This document shows, piece after piece, positions 1 through 5,710 of a stretch of DNA of 5,710 bases (the stretch's first letter is position 1; every line of letters starts with the position of its first letter). The translations under genes were made by a program, and so were the position numbers. The notes below the pieces were generated by a model. That model was given only the letters and a program-made list of their open reading frames with translations. It had not been told where the DNA came from and did no database searches. Source of the stretch: an uncultured Leucobacter sp. (GTDB taxonomy: Bacteria > Actinomycetota > Actinomycetes > Actinomycetales > Microbacteriaceae); NCBI GenBank assembly GCA_945952575.1, contig CAMFIY010000197.1, positions 1 to 5,710 of the forward strand. Reading direction: 5' to 3'.

Positions 1-1
1 C

Positions 2-1181
<1,180 letters not shown>

Positions 1182-1189
<8 letters not shown>

Positions 1190-2660
1190 GCCGGCGCGGC
1201 GGACCCTGGTGCGCGGGGGCACGGTGGTGACCGCCGCCGGGTCCGCCGTCGCCGACGTGCGCCTGGCCGACGGGACGATCGTGGAGATCGGCCGGCTCGA
1301 GGCCGGGCCGGGCGAGGAGGTGGTGGACGCCGCCGGGTGCTACGTGCTTCCGGGGGGCGTCGACTTCCACACCCACATCGATGCGGTGTTCCGCGGATCC
1401 ATCCGCACGGCCGACGACTGGCGCACCGGGTCCGCCGCCGCGGCGGCGGGCGGGACCACCACGGTCGTCGACTTCTGCCGCGCGGAGGACGGGCAGCCGC
1501 TCGCCGAGGCGATCGGCGAGTGGCGCGATCGCGTCGCGGCCCAGGATCCGTGGATCGACTACGGGGTGCACGCGATCCTGGTGCAGCCGGACGAGGAGCG
1601 GCTGGCGGAGCTCGATGCGCTGCCCGGGCTCGGCGTCGCCAGCGTCAAGCTCTACCTGGCCTATCCCGGGCGGATGATGAGCGACGACCGCGCGCTCTTC
1701 CGCACGATGCAGCGCGCGGCGGAACTCGGCCTGCTCGTGCTGGTCCATGCCGAGAACGGCCACGCCATCGACGTCCTCGTCGAGGAGGCGCTCGCCGCCG
1801 GGCACGTCGAGCCCGAGTGGCACGGTCATACGCGGCCGCCGCTCACCGAGGCGGAGGCGGTCTCCCGTGCGACCGTGCTCGCCCGGATCGCCGGTGCCGA
1901 GCTCTACGTCGTGCATCTCTCCTCGCTGCGCGCGCTCGAAGAGGTCCGCCGTGCCGCGGCGGACGGGGCCGGCGTGCACGCGGAGACCTGCTCCCACTAC
2001 CTCGTGCTCGACGAGTCGATGCTCGCGGGAGCCCCCCGCGAAGAGGCGGCGCGCTACGTCTGCTCGCCGCCCACCCGGTCGAAGGACGACCAGGCCGGGC
2101 TCTGGCGGGCGCTCGGCGACGGCGGCATCGAGGTGCTGGCCAGCGACCACTGCCCCTTCGCGCTCCGCGGCGAGAAGATCGTCGAGGGCGACTTCACCCA
2201 CATCATGAACGGGCTGCCCGGCGTCGAGCAGCGCCTCATGATCGGCTACTCCGGCGTCGCGCGCGGCGCCTACTCGATCGAGCGCTTCGTCGACATCACG
2301 AGCACCACCCCCGCCAGGCTCGCCGGGCTCTATCCGCGCAAGGGGGGCATCGCCATCGGATCCGACGCGGACCTCGTGATCCTCGACCCGGCCGGCCGCA
2401 CGCGCTTCTCCGCGGAGACGCATCATTCCGCGGTCGACTACCTGCCCTACGAGGGGATCGAGGTCGACGGCGCCATCCGCGACGTCTTCGCGGGCGGGCG
2501 ACGCGTGCTCCGCGACGGCGAGCTCCAGCCCGCGGCCCGGGGCGGCCGCTTCCTCGCCCGATCCACCATCGCGCCGACCGCATCGCGCGGGCGGCGCCTG
2601 TCCGAGCCACATCCACCCGAGCCGCACGTGCTCGAGCAACGCAGAGGAGCGACCTCATGA
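1182..2660 (+). CDS. hydA: Dihydropyrimidinase / D-hydantoinase-type cyclic amidohydrolase
   Basis: This 492-residue cytosolic enzyme should hydrolyse the cyclic amide of a dihydropyrimidine, hydantoin or similar ring to an N-carbamoyl amino acid. All binuclear-metal ligands of the family are present: His63 and His65 in DFHTHID, Lys156 (carboxylated) in VKLYLAY, His189 in VHAENG, His245 in VVHLSS and Asp322 in SDHCPF. Tyr161, five residues after the Lys, matches the substrate-contacting Tyr of dihydropyrimidinases. CSPPTR and MNGLPGVEQRL also match that group. SDHCPF rather than SDHSP argues against allantoinase. The ATG at 1182 puts RRTLVRGGTVVTA where the family N-terminus begins. No clear Shine-Dalgarno precedes it, and the ATG lies inside the preceding gene's end (ATGTCTGA), so translation probably depends on coupling. 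The last ~29 residues form a Pro/Arg/Glu-rich tail beyond the usual family end. The substrate is not determined. Confidence 0.93.
2643..2649 (+). promoter_or_regulatory. Shine-Dalgarno of the ureidoglycine aminohydrolase-like gene
   Basis: AGAGGAG lies 7 nt upstream of the ATG at 2657, inside the last codons of the hydantoinase gene. It is the strongest ribosome-binding site in the window and fixes the start of the cupin gene. The long in-frame open stretch upstream of 2657 is only hydantoinase shadow. Confidence 0.8.
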
Positions 2661-3430
2661 ACGCGCAGACCCCGCAGCTGCCCCCGCCCCAGGTCTCCAC
2701 GCACCGCGGCGGCTTCGGGCCGGGGCACTACACGATCGCGCCCGAGAACCACTTCGGCTCGCGACTGCCGGAGTTCGCGGACACGGTGGTGAAGAAGCTC
2801 ACGACCCCGCGCAACGGCTCCTCACGGGTCGCGATGTACCTGCTCGAGATCGCTCCGGGCGGCGGCACCGTCACGCCCGCGGGGGCGGGCTTCGAGCACT
2901 TCCTCTACGCGCTCGACGCGGGGCTCGACGGCGTGCTGGGCGATGCGGCCCCCGCGACCGCATTCGCCTATCTCCCGGCCGGGCAGACCTTCGAGGTCGC
3001 CAATCCGACCGACGGGACCCTGCGACTGCTGTGGGTGAAGCGCCGCTACGAGCCTGCCGCCGGTCATCCGGCCCCTGACGTCGTGCGCGGCGTCGCGAGT
3101 GAGCTCGAACGCTCGCCGGGATCAGTTCCGGGCGTCTACCGGCTCGAGCTGCTGCCCTCGCTCCACCCCTCGTTCGATTTCGCGATGAGCATCCTCTCCT
3201 TCGATCCGGGCGCCGTGTTCCCCAAGGTCGAGATCCACGACGAGGAGCACGTCCTCTACATGCTCGAGGGCCGCGGGGTCTACGTGCTCGACCAGCAGTA
3301 CTACGAGGTGCAGCAGGACGACTTCATCTACATGGCTCCGTACTGCCCGCAGTACTACTACCCGGGCGGGCTCGGCACCTCCGCCTACCTGCTCTACAAG
3401 GATGCGAATCGCGATGGCTTCGAGAACTAG
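2657..3430 (+). CDS. allE: (S)-ureidoglycine aminohydrolase family bicupin
   Basis: This 257-residue protein has two cupin domains (roughly 55-130 and 165-250). Family members use Mn2+ to release ammonia from (S)-ureidoglycine, giving (S)-ureidoglycolate in allantoin breakdown. The C-terminal cupin holds the metal site: Glu192, His194 and His198 in VEIHDEEH, and Gln232 in YCPQYYY. Their spacing (2, 4, 34) equals that of Glu235/His237/His241/Gln275 in Arabidopsis UGlyAH as I recall it. The same offset places Tyr209, Tyr244 and Lys248 on the plant substrate-site residues Tyr252, Tyr287 and Lys291, so both metal and substrate pockets look intact. The N-terminal cupin lacks such a ligand set, as usual for the family. 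The start is fixed by AGAGGAG 7 nt upstream, and the gene overlaps the hydantoinase by 4 nt (ATGA). It sits without a recognisable allantoinase or allantoate amidohydrolase, so the true substrate may be a related alpha-amino ureide. Confidence 0.88.
   Translation: MNAQTPQLPPPQVSTHRGGFGPGHYTIAPENHFGSRLPEFADTVVKKLTTPRNGSSRVAMYLLEIAPGGGTVTPAGAGFEHFLYALDAGLDGVLGDAAPATAFAYLPAGQTFEVANPTDGTLRLLWVKRRYEPAAGHPAPDVVRGVASELERSPGSVPGVYRLELLPSLHPSFDFAMSILSFDPGAVFPKVEIHDEEHVLYMLEGRGVYVLDQQYYEVQQDDFIYMAPYCPQYYYPGGLGTSAYLLYKDANRDGFEN
3398..3402 (+). promoter_or_regulatory. Shine-Dalgarno deciding the M20 hydrolase start
   Basis: AAGGA lies inside the end of the cupin gene, 11 nt before the ATG at 3414. Relative to the upstream in-frame ATG at 3402, the same motif touches the start codon and cannot serve it. 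This favours 3414 as the start. Confidence 0.55.
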
Positions 3431-4850
3431 CCGGGAGTGGGTCGAGACGCTCGAGGCCGGCGGCCCCGAGCTGCTGGCGCGCGTGGATGCGCGCGCGGAC
3501 GAGTACCTGCCGTGGCTCATCGAGTTCGCGGCGATCCCGAGCATCAGCGCGACCGGTGAGGGCGTGCGCGACTGCGCCGAGCATCTGAGCGAGCGGATCC
3601 GCGGCATCGGCCTCTCGCCCGAGCTCCTCGAGACCGGGGCGCACCCGATCGTCTGGGCGCAGGCCGGCGAGCACGAGCGCAAGCTGCTGGTGTACGGCCA
3701 CTACGACGTGGTCCCGCCCGGCGACCTCGACGCCTGGCCGTTCCCGCCGTTCGAGCCGACCGTGCACGAGGGCTCCCTCTGGGGCCGCGGCGTCGGCGAC
3801 AGCAAAGGCCAGATGATCACGCACCTCTGCGCGCTCGCCGCGTGGATGGACGTGTTCGGCGAGCTGCCGCCCTTCCAGATCAACCTCATGTTCGACGGCG
3901 AGGACGAGATCGGCTGCGGCGACACCTCCGACTACATCCGGGCGCATGTCGACCGTTTCCGCGCCGACTTCCTCTACACCTCCGACGCCTCGACGCTCGG
4001 GGTGTGGGATCCGGCGCTCTTCCTCGGGATCCGCGGCGCCCTCTACGTCGAGCTGAACGCGCGCGGCGCAGACATCGAGTGGCACTCCGGCAGCTACGGC
4101 AGCATCCTGCCCAACCCGGTGACCCGCATGGCGCAGGCCATCGGCACGATGATCGACCCGGACGGCAGGGTCGCGATCGCGGGCTTCCTCGACGGCATGC
4201 AGCCGATCCCGGAGGAGCTGCACCGGTTCGCCGCGCAGCTGCCCCCGGAGTTCCTGCCCCCGGCCGAGGAGTTCGGCGTGCGCGCGTTCGAGCGGGAGGA
4301 TCCGCTCGCCTCGATGTTCTTCGAGCCGCGGATGTGCGTCTGCGGGATCGAGGGCGGCTACACCGGCGAGGGACTCAAGATGGCCGTGCCGACGCACGCC
4401 ACCGCCAAGCTCGACTTCGCGCTGCTGCCCGGCCAGCGGCCGAGCCGGGTCGCCGAGCTGCTGCGCGCCCACCTCGACCGGCACGGCTTCGACGACATCG
4501 GGATCACGGTGCTCTCGGACGCGCCGCCCTCCAGCGTGAGCAGCGATCACCGGCTCTTCGCGACGGCCGTCGATTCGCTGCAGACGGTGTGGGGCCGCCC
4601 GCCCGTCGTGATCCCCTCGATCGGCGGCGGCGGGGTGTTCGCGACCTTCGTTGACGCGGTCGGGCTCGACTGTCTGCTCGTGCCCTACGCCCAGCCGGAC
4701 ATGCAGGAGCACTCGGCGCAGGAGCACTTGTCGATCGAGTGGTTCGTGAACGGCATCAAGACGAGCGCCGAGCTCTTCCGCCGGCTCTCGCTGGCAGCGC
4801 TCGCCGATGCCGAGCCGGCCGGCCCGGCCGATCCGGGGGTGGCGCGGTGA
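3414..4850 (+). CDS. M20 family metallohydrolase (CNDP/PepV-like dipeptidase branch)
   Basis: This 478-residue cytosolic di-zinc hydrolase should cleave a peptide, N-acyl or related amide bond. The catalytic-domain ligands are His96 in GHYDVVPP, Asp129 in GRGVGDSKG, Glu165, Asp191 in TSDAS and His433 in EHSAQE. The lid domain carries His224 in EWHSGSYGS, matching the DLHSG motif whose His reaches the partner subunit's active site in carnosinase-like dimers. The usual EGEEEIGS reads DGEDEIGCG here, so the general-base Glu position is Asp164. The DEEGxRF signature of carbamoylases and allantoate amidohydrolases is absent, which makes AllC/HyuC function unlikely. The start at 3414 (MASRTSREW) is chosen because AAGGA lies 11 nt upstream; an ATG at 3402 would add four residues. 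The gene overlaps the cupin gene by 17 nt. In this operon it may cleave the ring-opened product or a later amide, but its substrate is unknown. Confidence 0.9.
   Translation: MASRTSREWVETLEAGGPELLARVDARADEYLPWLIEFAAIPSISATGEGVRDCAEHLSERIRGIGLSPELLETGAHPIVWAQAGEHERKLLVYGHYDVVPPGDLDAWPFPPFEPTVHEGSLWGRGVGDSKGQMITHLCALAAWMDVFGELPPFQINLMFDGEDEIGCGDTSDYIRAHVDRFRADFLYTSDASTLGVWDPALFLGIRGALYVELNARGADIEWHSGSYGSILPNPVTRMAQAIGTMIDPDGRVAIAGFLDGMQPIPEELHRFAAQLPPEFLPPAEEFGVRAFEREDPLASMFFEPRMCVCGIEGGYTGEGLKMAVPTHATAKLDFALLPGQRPSRVAELLRAHLDRHGFDDIGITVLSDAPPSSVSSDHRLFATAVDSLQTVWGRPPVVIPSIGGGGVFATFVDAVGLDCLLVPYAQPDMQEHSAQEHLSIEWFVNGIKTSAELFRRLSLAALADAEPAGPADPGVAR
4835..4839 (+). promoter_or_regulatory. Possible Shine-Dalgarno of the ACMSD-like gene
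   Basis: A GGGGG run lies 7 nt before the GTG at 4847, inside the last codons of the M20 gene. It is only a partial match to the anti-Shine-Dalgarno. The 4-nt GTGA overlap suggests coupling matters more than this site. Confidence 0.35.
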
Positions 4851-5710
4851 GCGTCGTCGACGTGCACACGCACTTCGTACCGGCGTTCGTCTTCGCCGCG
4901 CTCGCCGCGGGCGACGCGCGGCACGGGCTCGCGGGCGATGCCGAGTTCCTCAGCAGCCCCGCGGGCCGGCTGCCCCTGCACTACCCGGAGATGCGGGATC
5001 CCGCGGAGAAGCTCGCCGCCATGGACGCGCGCGGCGTCGACGAGTCCGTCGTCTCCCTGACCCCGCACCTCTTCATCTACGGGGAGGAGCACGAGCCGGT
5101 CGAGTTCGCTCGACGCAGCAACGACGCGCTCGCCGAGTTCGTGGCGGCCTCGCCGCGACTGCACGGACTCGCGACCGTCCCGCTGGGCCATCCGGACGCC
5201 GCCGCGGCTGAGCTGCGTCGCGCGGTGGCCGAGCTCGGCCTGCGCGGCGCGATCATCGGCACCGGTCTCTCCGCCGATCGGCCGCTCGACCGGATCGGCC
5301 TCGATCCGCTGTTCGCCGCGGCCGCCGAGCTCGGCGCGCCCCTCTTCGTGCATCCCTTCTACTGCGGGCTGGTGACCGAGCCGGAGTTCTTCCTGAACAA
5401 CTCCCTCGGCGTCCCCGTCGACACCGCCTGGGCGGCCGCGCGACTGATGGTCGGCGGGACGCTCGACCGGCATCCCGGGCTCAAGCTGCTGCTGCCCCAC
5501 GGCGGCGGCGCGCTGCCGGCGCTGCTCGGCCGGCTCGACAACGCCTGGGAGCGCCGGCCGGGCCTCTCCGACTCCGCGCAGCTCCCGCCCTCGGGCTATC
5601 TGGAGCGGTTCTGGTTCGATTCCGTGGCGCATGAGCCGAGGATGCTGGGTGACCCCGCCAATATCGCGATCTCCACGCGCGTGCTCCTCGGCACCGACTC
5701 GCCCTACCTC
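4847..5710 (+). CDS. ACMSD-like amidohydrolase (Amidohydro_2), 3'-truncated
   Basis: The frame is open for 288 codons from a GTG start to the window end; about 45-50 C-terminal residues are missing compared with the ~335-residue family. The family contains 2-amino-3-carboxymuconate-6-semialdehyde decarboxylase (ACMSD), other metal-dependent non-oxidative decarboxylases and some hydrolases, all single-metal TIM barrels. Every metal-site residue is visible: His7 and His9 in DVHTHF, His169 in FVHPF, His218 in LPHGGG and Asp284 in LGTDSPY. MDARGVDESVVSLTP, LLGRLDNAW and FWFDSVAHEP match the ACMSD branch, as does Arg208 before the fourth strand (ACMSD Arg239). The Trp after HP in ACMSD is Phe170 here, and the substrate Arg51 has no clear counterpart, so the substrate is probably different. 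The GTG start gives MSVVDVHTH, the standard family N-terminus, and overlaps the M20 stop as GTGA. Whether it decarboxylates or hydrolyses cannot be told from this sequence. Confidence 0.88.
   Translation, partial: MSVVDVHTHFVPAFVFAALAAGDARHGLAGDAEFLSSPAGRLPLHYPEMRDPAEKLAAMDARGVDESVVSLTPHLFIYGEEHEPVEFARRSNDALAEFVAASPRLHGLATVPLGHPDAAAAELRRAVAELGLRGAIIGTGLSADRPLDRIGLDPLFAAAAELGAPLFVHPFYCGLVTEPEFFLNNSLGVPVDTAWAAARLMVGGTLDRHPGLKLLLPHGGGALPALLGRLDNAWERRPGLSDSAQLPPSGYLERFWFDSVAHEPRMLGDPANIAISTRVLLGTDSPYL

Noticed and set aside
3402..3413. Upstream ATG at 3402 as the start of the M20 gene
   Set aside because: AAGGA directly abuts this ATG and cannot serve it as a ribosome-binding site, whereas it sits 11 nt before the ATG at 3414. 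It remains possible and would add only four residues.
3324..4727. Minus-strand open frame (467 codons) opposite the M20 gene
   Set aside because: Low-complexity translation rich in Arg, Val, Glu and Asp with no motif; a GC-bias shadow of a gene with intact catalytic motifs.
4685..5632. Minus-strand open frame (315 codons) in the last 1 kb
   Set aside because: It is the most conspicuous ATG-to-stop frame there, but the plus-strand GTG-started frame carries the complete ACMSD-like metal site. The minus-strand translation has no domain signature.

Overview
The window is a gap-free block of five genes on the + strand, all encoding metabolic enzymes; both outer genes run off the edges. The DNA is very GC-rich (about 70% by eye) with strong G/C bias at third codon positions. 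Together with the GTG start and the very short gene overlaps, this fits a high-GC actinobacterium. Codon habits make Microbacteriaceae (Leucobacter/Microbacterium-like) a reasonable guess, but there is no marker gene to prove it.

Layout, left to right: (1) 2-1189, the last ~395 residues of a PuuC-like NAD(P)+ aldehyde dehydrogenase; (2) 1182-2660, a dihydropyrimidinase/hydantoinase; (3) 2657-3430, a bicupin of the (S)-ureidoglycine aminohydrolase family with every metal and substrate residue I can check; (4) 3414-4850, an M20 metallohydrolase of the dipeptidase (CNDP/PepV-like) branch; (5) 4847-5710, an ACMSD-like amidohydrolase/decarboxylase that starts with GTG and is cut by the window end. 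Neighbouring genes overlap by 8, 4, 17 and 4 nt. There is no intergenic DNA, and I see no internal promoter, terminator, RNA gene, mobile element or repeat array. This is almost certainly one translationally coupled operon.

How the genes may work together (inference): a cyclic amidohydrolase opens a ring such as a dihydropyrimidine, hydantoin or related imide. The M20 enzyme cleaves an amide or carbamoyl bond of an intermediate. The cupin releases ammonia from a ureidoglycine-like alpha-amino ureide. The ACMSD-like enzyme decarboxylates or hydrolyses a carboxylated intermediate, and the aldehyde dehydrogenase oxidises an aldehyde to an acid. It resembles the allantoin/ureide pathway in logic, but the ring opener has dihydropyrimidinase rather than allantoinase motifs, and the M20 enzyme lacks the allantoate amidohydrolase/carbamoylase signature. 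The set therefore looks like a catabolic operon for a nitrogen heterocycle or ureide whose substrate I cannot name. The most notable sequence-level oddity is Asp in place of the catalytic general-base Glu in the M20 enzyme.
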